DNA of 6,582 nucleotides. Origin: Treponema sp. (GTDB lineage: Bacteria; Spirochaetota; Spirochaetia; Treponematales; Breznakiellaceae). This document shows, one piece after another, positions 1-6,109 of this stretch (position 1 is the stretch's first letter; every line of letters starts with the position of its first letter). Below the pieces are notes generated by a model. It made no database searches, had not been told where the DNA came from, and saw only the letters and a program-made list of their open reading frames with translations. The translations under genes and the position numbers were made by a program. The stretch spans positions 1 to 6,582 of the forward strand of contig JAISMQ010000289.1 in assembly GCA_031276685.1 (NCBI GenBank), read 5' to 3'.

Positions 1-1198
1 CCGCGCCGGTTTCCCCCACAATGGCCACGTAGCTTCCGGCCTCCACGCGGAGGTTGAAGTGTTCCAGCACGTTGTCCCCCCCGTCGGGGTAGCGGAACGT
101 AACGTCCCGGAATTCCACCTCCCCCCGGATAGGCTCCCAGTTTTCCTTTTTCGGATGAAAGGTGTCACCGTAGGTTTCAACAACAGCATCGCTGTCGGTT
201 ATCATGGGGGCCTGCTCCAGAAGGCCGGATACCCGTTCCACGTTGGCCTGGGTGGAGACAAACTCGGTAAGGATGTTGGCGATGTTCTGAATAGGGTCGA
301 AAAAACCCCCGGCGTACTGCAGGAAAATCGCCAGTACCGAAAGATCCGCCCCCAGGAATACTATTTCGTAGCCCCCGTAGCCCAGGACCACGGCGGTCGC
401 CGCTGAACCGATAAACAGCACCAGGGGGATAAAAACCGACCGCAGCCGGGCCATCCGGTTGGCGTGGCGCCGGTACTCCCCGGTGATCCCCGAATATTCG
501 CGGAGGCTCTGCTCTTCGGCCACCAGGACCTTGACCGTCCGCGCCCCGGTGATCCCCTCGTTCATGGCCCCGGTCATCTTTGAATTGACGCGCCGCAGGA
601 TCCGGTTTACTTCCAAAATCCGTTTCTGGAAAAACCAGGTAAACAGGGCCAGGGGCGGGACGGTGGCGCAGACAATAATGGCAAGGCGCCAGTGGACCAG
701 GAACATGGAAATGATGACCCCGACGCAGTAGAAGACCGACCAGGAAAAGTCGATGACCCCCCAGGCCACCAGTTCCCCTATTTTTCCGGTGTCCGAGTGG
801 GTGCGGGCCATCATGTAACCCACGGGGGTTTTGTTGTAGTAGTCCAGGCTGAGTTTTTGCAGGTGGAAGAACACCGCGTTCCGCACGGCACGGACGATCC
901 CCACCTCGGCGCGGATTCCGTTGGCCACGAAGAAACGGACGTTGATCCCCTGGACAACGATCATGCAGATCGCCGCCGCCAGGAGCCCCCCCATGCCCTG
1001 GGTGCTGCGGGGCTCGATGTTGTTGCGTATGGCGTAGCCCAGAAGCAGGGGGAGAAGCACGTCCACCGCGGCGACGCTGAGCATAAGGACCGCGCAGCGG
1101 ATCAGGTTCAGCTTTTGGGGGGCGATAAACGGGGCCATCTTCTTCCAGACAGCCGGCGAAACAGGTTTGCTGTAGTCAGGATCTTCGTAATCAGCCAT
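1..1198 (-). CDS. ABC exporter half-transporter, TM288/BmrD-like subunit (3' end beyond window)
   Basis: Half-size ABC exporter (membrane domain followed by ATPase domain), predicted in the inner membrane and probably paired with the subunit encoded just upstream. The 399 visible codons begin MADYEDPDYSKPV. About six hydrophobic segments follow (roughly residues 34-56, 70-90, 148-167, 171-191, 255-274 and 279-297). A linker of the type HPKKENWEPIRGEVEF (about 348-363) comes next, which I recognise from BmrD/YheH-like subunits. The ATPase domain starts with the A-loop tyrosine in VTFRY (Y370), and the window ends inside Walker A (GETGAG, from G395). Signature, Walker B and the catalytic glutamate position are off the edge, so its ATPase competence cannot be judged. 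The ATG at 1196-1198 overlaps the end of the upstream gene by 8 nt and follows a G6/GGGAA purine tract at about 1203-1210, 6 nt away, which implies translational coupling. The substrate is unknown; drugs, peptides and lipids are all possible for this family. Confidence 0.93.
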   Translation of the reverse strand, partial: MADYEDPDYSKPVSPAVWKKMAPFIAPQKLNLIRCAVLMLSVAAVDVLLPLLLGYAIRNNIEPRSTQGMGGLLAAAICMIVVQGINVRFFVANGIRAEVGIVRAVRNAVFFHLQKLSLDYYNKTPVGYMMARTHSDTGKIGELVAWGVIDFSWSVFYCVGVIISMFLVHWRLAIIVCATVPPLALFTWFFQKRILEVNRILRRVNSKMTGAMNEGITGARTVKVLVAEEQSLREYSGITGEYRRHANRMARLRSVFIPLVLFIGSAATAVVLGYGGYEIVFLGADLSVLAIFLQYAGGFFDPIQNIANILTEFVSTQANVERVSGLLEQAPMITDSDAVVETYGDTFHPKKENWEPIRGEVEFRDVTFRYPDGGDNVLEHFNLRVEAGSYVAIVGETGA

Positions 1199-3044
1199 TG
1201 CGTTCCCCCCGCTGGAGTTCAAAAATACGGCGGTAGCTCCCGTCCCGCGCCACGAGTTCCCGGTGGGTCCCCAGCTCCTCCGTCTCCCCGTCTTTAAGCA
1301 CGAGGATCTGGTCCGCCTGCATCAGGCTGGATATGCGGTGGGAGATAAGGATCACCGCCGCCCCCGCCACGCGCCCTTTAAGGGCGGCGCGGATCCTGGT
1401 GTCGGTTTCCGTGTCCACCGCAGACAGGCTGTCGTCAAAGATCATCACCGGGGGGTTTGCCGCCAGCATCCGGGCGATGGCGACCCGCTGTTTCTGGCCG
1501 CCGGAAAGCGTGACCCCCCGCTCGCCGATCACCGTCTCGTAGGCTTTTTCAAATTCCCGGATGCTCCCGTCCACCTGGGCCACTGCGGCGGCGGCGCGGA
1601 TGTCCTCCAGGGGAAGGCCCCCGGCGCTCGCGGCGATGTTCTCACGGATGGTTTTGGAAAACAGAAAGGGTTCCTGCAGGCACAGGCCGATGTGGCGGCG
1701 CAGGTGATCGCGGGCGATCCTGCGGATGTCGATACCGTCGATAGTGATTCTGCCGCTGCCGGGGGGAAGGTCGTAAAGCCGGGCGATAAGGTGTACCAGC
1801 GTGGATTTTCCCGAACCCGTGGCCCCCAGGATCGCCAGGGTAGAGCCGGGCCGCAGGGCGAAGGATATGTTCCGCAGCACCGGGACAGCCGCGTCCCCCG
1901 ATTCCCCCGTTTCCCCGGCGTAGCCGAAGCTGACGTTTTCAAAGCGGATCTCCCCCCGGATCTCCGGCCGCAGCGCGTCGGGGGCGTCGGTTTCCGGCTC
2001 TTCCGCAAGGATATCCCGAATCCGGCCCGCCGACACCAGCGCCCGCGAAAGTTCCGAAAGGATGCGGCCCAACTGTCTGACGGGCCAGATCATCCAACTG
2101 CAGTAGGTGTAAAAGGCCAGGAAGGTACCGGGGGAAAGCTGCCCCTGGACGCTCCTCAGGATCCCCGCCGCCACGATGATGATCAGTTGGATCCCGCTCA
2201 TAATGTCCCCGGCCCCCCAAAAAAGGCCCAGCATCTTGCCGGTACCAATCCAGATATTCGCGTGGGCGGCGGTTCTGGCGGAAAAACGTTCCATCTCGTA
2301 GGATTCCCGGCCAAAGGCCCGTACTACCCGGACCCCGGTGTAGTTTTCCTGCGCGCATGCCTGCATGTCGCCTTCCGCCGCGTCCGCCCTGGCGAATTCG
2401 CGGGCGACTCTTTTGAAGTACAGGAGGGAAAACAAAAAGATGGGGGGCATCAAAATCAGGCCCATAAGGGACATAAAAACGTCCATCGAAAACATCATAA
2501 CCAGGGCGACCACGAACACGCAGACGATCCGCAGCATTTCGCTCATCTGGTTTTGAAGGAAGTTGCGGATCGTGTCCACATCGGAGGTGCAGCGCTGGAT
2601 AATATCCCCCGTGTGGCAGCGCACGTGCCAGAGGTAGGGGAGCCGCTGGATATAGCCGTAGAGGGTGTTCCGCAGCCGCCAGGCGATGGTTTCCCCAATT
2701 TCTATGCCGGCGTAGCGCCTTACGCCGTTAAGCAGGCCGGAGCAGAGGGCCGCGCCCATCGTAAACAGGGCGCAGATCCACAGGTTTTGCCGCAGGAACG
2801 CTGTCCCCCCCAGCGAATCGACCAGGCGCGTCACAAAGGCCGGGGCCGCCAGGGGCGCGTCGGCGATAACCGAATCGACGGTGTAGCGGATGATCTGCGG
2901 GGAGACGAAGGAAAAAAGCACGGTGCCGACCGTGGCGGCGCAGCACAGCGCCAGGGAGAGCAGCCGGTCTTCCGCGGCGGCGGCTATCAGGGCGGGGCGG
3001 CTCTTCTTCCAGGGCAGTTTTACTATCGTTGATGTTCGGGCCAT
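1191..3044 (-). CDS. ABC exporter half-transporter with degenerate Walker B (TM287/BmrC-like subunit)
   Basis: A complete 617-residue membrane-ATPase half-transporter, the usual length for type IV (B-type) ABC exporters. Hydrophobic segments lie at about 31-52, 88-105, 170-188, 191-210, 279-296 and 305-322. The ATPase domain starts near 365 with A-loop Y375 (VSFGY), Walker A GATGSGKST (407-415), Q-loop Q457 (LQEPFLF), signature LSGGQ (513-517), Walker B VMIFDD (D537), D-loop SAVD (541-544) and H-loop H568. The residue after the Walker B aspartate, normally the catalytic glutamate, is Asp538 (codon 1431-1433). In heterodimeric exporters such as TM287/288 and BmrC/BmrD this substitution marks the subunit that builds the non-hydrolysing ATP site, so this protein probably needs the overlapping downstream subunit as partner. 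The ATG at 3042-3044 lies one base after the stop of the DUF6062 gene, with AGGAAG at 3056-3061 as a rather distant (11 nt) ribosome site. Substrate and direction of transport are not shown by sequence; export is inferred from family. Confidence 0.95.
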   Translation of the reverse strand: MARTSTIVKLPWKKSRPALIAAAAEDRLLSLALCCAATVGTVLFSFVSPQIIRYTVDSVIADAPLAAPAFVTRLVDSLGGTAFLRQNLWICALFTMGAALCSGLLNGVRRYAGIEIGETIAWRLRNTLYGYIQRLPYLWHVRCHTGDIIQRCTSDVDTIRNFLQNQMSEMLRIVCVFVVALVMMFSMDVFMSLMGLILMPPIFLFSLLYFKRVAREFARADAAEGDMQACAQENYTGVRVVRAFGRESYEMERFSARTAAHANIWIGTGKMLGLFWGAGDIMSGIQLIIIVAAGILRSVQGQLSPGTFLAFYTYCSWMIWPVRQLGRILSELSRALVSAGRIRDILAEEPETDAPDALRPEIRGEIRFENVSFGYAGETGESGDAAVPVLRNISFALRPGSTLAILGATGSGKSTLVHLIARLYDLPPGSGRITIDGIDIRRIARDHLRRHIGLCLQEPFLFSKTIRENIAASAGGLPLEDIRAAAAVAQVDGSIREFEKAYETVIGERGVTLSGGQKQRVAIARMLAANPPVMIFDDSLSAVDTETDTRIRAALKGRVAGAAVILISHRISSLMQADQILVLKDGETEELGTHRELVARDGSYRRIFELQRGERNG

Positions 3045-3045
3045 G

Positions 3046-3690
3046 CTAATCCACGCTTCCTCGCAGGGCCAGGGCCAGTTCCTTCCACACCAGTTTGTCC
3101 CGTTCGGGAAGGGCGCGGAATTCCTCCTGCCTGCCGTAGGCGGACAGTTCGATAAACTCGTCGATCCGCCGCTTAAGATCGGCGAATTTGCGATCGTGGA
3201 ATTCGGTGATCCAGGCCGGGATCCGTTTCCAGGAACCCAGGAGCCTGCCGTAATGGGGGGCGCAGAGTCCGTCGGACCGGGTAAAGACCTGCCTTAGTTC
3301 GCGCTCCTCGGCGCTTTCCCCCCCCGCGCCCGCGAGGAAGCCCAGGTACTCCGTTTCGATACGGTCCCGTTCCGCGCAGACAGGGCAGCGTTCCTTGCGC
3401 CGCCAGTAACCCCGGTTCTTAAAAGAGATCAAGCGTTCCTCCAAAATATCCCGGCTTAAAATCGCCACCGCCAAACCGTCCCGGAAAGACTCAAGGTTCC
3501 GCGAGTGGTACGCGCAGAAGCCCCCGGCCTGGCGGTGGGCGGCGCGGAATTTCCGGTCGGAAACATGCTCAAAAAGCATGTTGTCGATGTAACGCTCCGC
3601 CCGGTCGTTCACGATCCCGCACAGCGGGCAGCCCGGTTTTTCACAGGCCTTTTCCAGTTCAAAAAAATTGATATGCTTGTCTACCGCCAT
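3046..3690 (-). CDS. DUF6062-family protein with two CxxC...CxxH units, unknown function
   Basis: A soluble protein of 214 residues with no signal peptide or membrane segment. It carries the same arrangement twice: C21PLC24 paired with C59AYH62, and C102PVC105 paired with C143APH146. Each pair could form a CxxC...CxxH metal site, probably zinc, with helical, charged sequence between. I recognise the pattern, including the GFC-xx-H and CPxC blocks, as the DUF6062 family, for which I know no assigned function. Zinc binding or a redox role is inference. The reading frame is open back to a TTG at 3721-3723, but I chose the ATG at 3688-3690. It has GGGAG at 3701-3705, 10 nt upstream, and places the first CPxC motif where I expect it in the family, while the TTG has no visible ribosome site. 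The gene follows rpiA by 42 nt and ends one base before the ABC gene. An 8-base G run (3318-3325) lies in a loop-like AGAGGESAEE segment (about 120-129). Confidence 0.85.
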   Translation of the reverse strand: MAVDKHINFFELEKACEKPGCPLCGIVNDRAERYIDNMLFEHVSDRKFRAAHRQAGGFCAYHSRNLESFRDGLAVAILSRDILEERLISFKNRGYWRRKERCPVCAERDRIETEYLGFLAGAGGESAEERELRQVFTRSDGLCAPHYGRLLGSWKRIPAWITEFHDRKFADLKRRIDEFIELSAYGRQEEFRALPERDKLVWKELALALRGSVD

Positions 3691-3700
3691 CGCGCCAACG

Positions 3701-3705
3701 CTCCC
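3701..3705 (-). promoter_or_regulatory. Ribosome binding site favouring the ATG start of the DUF6062 gene
   Basis: GGGAG on the minus strand, 10 nt before the ATG at 3688-3690. The spacing is on the long side, but no comparable purine sequence precedes the alternative TTG at 3721-3723. It therefore supports a 214-residue rather than a 225-residue product. Confidence 0.55.
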
Positions 3706-3732
3706 GCTAAACTTTTGCGACAAAACCGAATG

Positions 3733-4449
3733 TTAGTCCCGCGTTTCCACGGCGCCGTCCCCGCGCCCGATGTAGATCCGGGGGCGAATCCGCGCCCCCC
3801 CCGGGCCGGCAAAGAGGCCGTTTTCCACTACGCCGGGGATCCGGTTGATCCGCTCCTCAAGTTCCTCCGGCTCCTCCGGCTCCCGGAAACGGATGTCCAG
3901 CAGCAGGTTGCCGTGTTCGGTGATCACCGGCCCCGCCTTGCGCAGCGCCTCCCGCAGCGTTAGCTCCGCGCCCAGCTTTTCCAGGGCGCGGCTTACGGAA
4001 AGCCGGGCTTCGGGGATCACTTCCACCGGAAGGGGGAAGCGGACGGCCAGGCGGGGGGCCAGCTTGGATTCGTCCGCGACAATGGCGAAACGGCCGGAGT
4101 TGTAGGCGGCCAGTTTTTCGATAAGCAGCGCGCCGCCGCCGCCCTTGACGGCCCTGTTTTCCGGATCGACCTCGTCGGCCCCGTCTATCGTAAGGTCCAG
4201 CCCCCCCCCCAATTCCGGGGAATTGAGGCTGTAATGGGGAATGTTCAGTCTCTCACATTCCAGTTCCGTTTGGAAGCTGGTGGCGAACACCCTGATGTTC
4301 TTCAGCCTGCCCTCCGCCAGCAGCGCGCCCACGCGGCGGACCACGAAAACGGCGGTGGACCCTGTCCCAAGGCCCAGCCGCATGCCGCTTGTCACAAGCT
4401 CGTCCGCGGCGCGCAGGGCGGCCCGTTCCTTCATCCCCTGGAGATCCAT
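3733..4449 (-). CDS. rpiA: Ribose-5-phosphate isomerase A
   Basis: RpiA interconverts ribose 5-phosphate and ribulose 5-phosphate in the non-oxidative pentose phosphate pathway, in the cytoplasm. At 238 residues it is close to the family's usual 220-240. Hallmarks in order: phosphate-loop GLGTGST (26-32), DGADEVD (89-95), KGGGGAL (102-108) followed by E111, ADESK (125-129), PVEVIP (141-146), TEHGN (177-181) and PGVVENGLF (205-213). By alignment with E. coli RpiA, E111 corresponds to catalytic Glu103, D89 and D92 to Asp81 and Asp84, and K102 to Lys94, so it looks fully active. The ATG at 4447-4449 is supported by GGGAG at 4456-4460, 6 nt away, immediately after the aroDE stop. Two oddities: a G10 homopolymer encodes G81-G83 just before the active-site motif, and a short tandem repeat encodes EPEEPEE (190-196). 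Products of this pathway feed erythrose-4-phosphate into the shikimate route, matching its neighbour. Confidence 0.97.
   Translation of the reverse strand: MDLQGMKERAALRAADELVTSGMRLGLGTGSTAVFVVRRVGALLAEGRLKNIRVFATSFQTELECERLNIPHYSLNSPELGGGLDLTIDGADEVDPENRAVKGGGGALLIEKLAAYNSGRFAIVADESKLAPRLAVRFPLPVEVIPEARLSVSRALEKLGAELTLREALRKAGPVITEHGNLLLDIRFREPEEPEELEERINRIPGVVENGLFAGPGGARIRPRIYIGRGDGAVETRD
3862..3882 (-). repeat. Short tandem repeat encoding EPEEPEE in rpiA
   Basis: The plus strand shows CTCCTCCGG-type 9-mers back to back, giving an acidic EPEEPEE stretch (residues 190-196) in the loop before the PGVVENGLF block. The length is a multiple of three, so the frame is kept. It looks like a small tandem duplication in a tolerant surface loop. 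Confidence 0.7.
4201..4210 (-). repeat. G10 homopolymer inside rpiA
   Basis: Ten consecutive C on the plus strand (G on the coding strand) supply the last base of L80 and the codons of G81-G83, six codons before the DGADEVD motif. Mononucleotide tracts of this length are prone to slipped-strand length change. A one-base change would shift the rpiA frame ahead of all active-site acids. It is the longest homopolymer I see in the window. Confidence 0.95.
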
Positions 4450-4461
4450 GCTTCGCTCCCT

Positions 4462-6048
4462 TTAAATATTTACGCGGGCAAGAAGGTCCGCCGGAAAATC
4501 GCGCTTAAAAAACTGAGTATACTGGTACCGGGCCTGCCTAATGAACATGTCGTAGCCGTTGAGGACCGGGCACGAGGCCGCCTCGGCCCGCCGCAAAAAC
4601 GGGGTCCGGTCCGGCTGGTACACCAGATCCATGACGATCTCTTTCCCCGAAAACGGGTAGGTTTCCAGGGGGTCCCGGCCGGGGTCCCCCTCCATGCCCG
4701 CAGGGGTAGTTTGAATGATAATGTCGGAAAAACGCTCCATCTGGTCCATCCCTCGTTCGTTCAGGCCCCCCCAGCGGAACTTGTAGGGGGCGGCGAGATT
4801 CCGGGCCTTCGCCGGCGTGCGGTTCAGGATCAGCGCCCGCGCCCCCAGCCGGTACAGTTCCGCCGCCACGGCCCGGGCGGCCCCCCCCGCGCCGATAACG
4901 GTGACCTTTCTGCCCTTGAGATTGGAGGGGGGGCCCGCTGGTTTTCGTGCCGCCGGGAACCCGATCCGCCGGGGCCTGGCCGTTTCCGCGCCTTGCCCGC
5001 CGGCAAGCGCGCCGATAAAGGCCAGCAGCGAATCGGAAAAACCCCGCATGTCCGTGTTGGTACCCTCCCAGCCCCGGGGCCCCCGGCTGATAGTATTGCA
5101 GGCCCCGATCCGCCCTACATCTTCCGACATGGATCCCAGATAATCAAGGATCGCCTCTTTGTAGGGGACCGTGACGGATACGCCGCTTAGGCCCAGTTCG
5201 TCGGCCAGGGCCATAAAGTCCTTGAGGGAGTCCGTGGGGAAGGGCACGTAGACCGCGTTGGCGGCTTCCAGGGCGAAGACCGTGTTAAAGAATTTTGGGG
5301 AATTGGTAACCCGCAGGGGATGGCCCAGCACCCCGAACACCTTCGTCTCCGGGCCGATGCCACGGAAGCGGTAGAGTTCCGCCAGGTCCCTGGGGCACAA
5401 CTGGCCCGGCGCGGCCTGCGGGACGCCCTCCTCGTCCGCGCTGGTATAGCTGATCTGCGAACCGAGTTTTTCCGTAAGGATCCGCGTAAAAACCCCGTAA
5501 TGCCCCATGCACAGGAAGATCTTGTCCATATCCCGCGCCTCCCTGGCGGCCCGGACCAGGGCCAGCGCGTCGGCGGTACCCCGCGCCTGCACGGCGATTT
5601 TGGCGATCTCGTCCCCCGTCCGGCGGAGGCTCCGCAGTTTCCCCGGCATGTCCCCGCCAACGCCGTTAAAACAGTGGGCGGATCGGATGATCCGCGTGCC
5701 GAAGGTCCGCGCCGCTTCCTCCAGGCTTGGAACGTTCAGGTCCTCCTCCAGATCGACGTAGGCGAAATTCTTCCGCCGGTCGGCCTGCGCGAAGGCGAGG
5801 CCCTGGGCCAGAAGCCGGATCCGCGACGCCTCCCCTTCGGCAAAGTTCCCCCCGTCCTTTTCCCGCCGGATAGTCAGAATGACGGGCAGCCCCGCCTGCT
5901 CCGGGAAATTACGGATCAGAAAACGCTCGTCCGGGGCCAGGCAGTCCACCCGCAGTTCCGCAATATCGATGCAACTGCGGTTCCTCGCAAGGATCTCCAG
6001 ATCGGCGGCTATGGTTTTAGCGGTCAGACAGAGGCAGATTTTTGCCAT
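4462..6048 (-). CDS. aroDE: Bifunctional 3-dehydroquinate dehydratase (type I) / shikimate dehydrogenase
   Basis: A 528-residue fusion carrying steps three and four of the shikimate pathway: 3-dehydroquinate to 3-dehydroshikimate, then NADPH-dependent reduction to shikimate. Residues 1-225 are a type I dehydratase: ELRVD (31-35), TIRREKDGG (59-67), H125 in SAHCFNG (general acid/base), K150 in AKIAVQ (Schiff-base lysine) and APGQL (213-217). Residues about 236-528 are AroE: substrate loop GHPL-TNSP (242-251), catalytic K297 in SVTVPYK, N318 in GACNT, D333 in TNTD, Rossmann loop GAGGAA (386-391), NRT (409-411, R410 fitting NADP preference) and Q505 in the C-terminal helix. All main catalytic positions are present. 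A proline/arginine-rich insert of some 30 residues (about 347-378) joins the two halves of AroE. The frame is open upstream to 6513, but the ATG at 6046-6048 is the start. It begins the AroD domain exactly, has GGGAG 5 nt upstream, and avoids overlap with the preceding gene. It likely shares a transcript with rpiA, 12 nt downstream. Confidence 0.96.
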   Translation of the reverse strand: MAKICLCLTAKTIAADLEILARNRSCIDIAELRVDCLAPDERFLIRNFPEQAGLPVILTIRREKDGGNFAEGEASRIRLLAQGLAFAQADRRKNFAYVDLEEDLNVPSLEEAARTFGTRIIRSAHCFNGVGGDMPGKLRSLRRTGDEIAKIAVQARGTADALALVRAAREARDMDKIFLCMGHYGVFTRILTEKLGSQISYTSADEEGVPQAAPGQLCPRDLAELYRFRGIGPETKVFGVLGHPLRVTNSPKFFNTVFALEAANAVYVPFPTDSLKDFMALADELGLSGVSVTVPYKEAILDYLGSMSEDVGRIGACNTISRGPRGWEGTNTDMRGFSDSLLAFIGALAGGQGAETARPRRIGFPAARKPAGPPSNLKGRKVTVIGAGGAARAVAAELYRLGARALILNRTPAKARNLAAPYKFRWGGLNERGMDQMERFSDIIIQTTPAGMEGDPGRDPLETYPFSGKEIVMDLVYQPDRTPFLRRAEAASCPVLNGYDMFIRQARYQYTQFFKRDFPADLLARVNI

Positions 6049-6053
6049 GCATA

Positions 6054-6058
6054 CTCCC
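6054..6058 (-). promoter_or_regulatory. Ribosome binding site that fixes the aroDE start
   Basis: GGGAG on the minus strand, 5 nt before the ATG at 6046-6048. The same GGGAG core lies before rpiA (4456-4460) and the DUF6062 gene (3701-3705), so it appears to be the usual form here. It decides against the long upstream extension of the aroDE frame, which runs through the preceding gene. Confidence 0.75.
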
Positions 6059-6090
6059 GTGGGCCGGAATTTCCAAACAAGCCGCAAGCC

Positions 6091-6109
6091 AAAACAGCCC
6101 GGGGCTGTT
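6091..6109 (-). terminator. Short hairpin with T4 tail, possible weak terminator or attenuator before aroDE
   Basis: Reading the minus strand, AACAGCC (6109-6103) and GGCTGTT (6099-6093) can pair as 7 bp around a 3-nt loop, with a T-run reaching 6091. The hairpin overlaps the TAA stop of the exported-protein gene. The stem is GC-rich in its centre, but the T tract is only four bases and is interrupted afterwards by GG. It may terminate only partly, leaving some read-through into aroDE. The symmetrical AAAA/TTTT flanks make it possible in either direction. It is the only hairpin of this kind I see between genes here. Confidence 0.4.

Noticed and set aside
1263..3032. A 589-codon open frame on the plus strand opposite the first ABC gene
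   Set aside because: It lies entirely antisense to an ABC gene with all family motifs, and its product is low-complexity (G, P, R, H, Q, D-rich) without recognisable domains. GC-rich codon bias leaves antisense frames open.
3691..3723. TTG start giving 11 extra residues on the DUF6062 protein
   Set aside because: There is no ribosome site before the TTG, whereas the internal ATG has GGGAG upstream and fits the family N-terminus. It is not fully excluded.
3713..3725. TTTTG-CGA-CAAAA palindrome between rpiA and the DUF6062 gene
   Set aside because: The arms are only 5 bp and AT-rich with no T tract after them. This is too weak for a terminator, and I recognise no operator of this form.
4234..5190. 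A 318-codon open frame on the plus strand across the rpiA start and the aroDE 3' half
   Set aside because: It spans two genes antisense, and its composition is that of a shadow frame with no motif.
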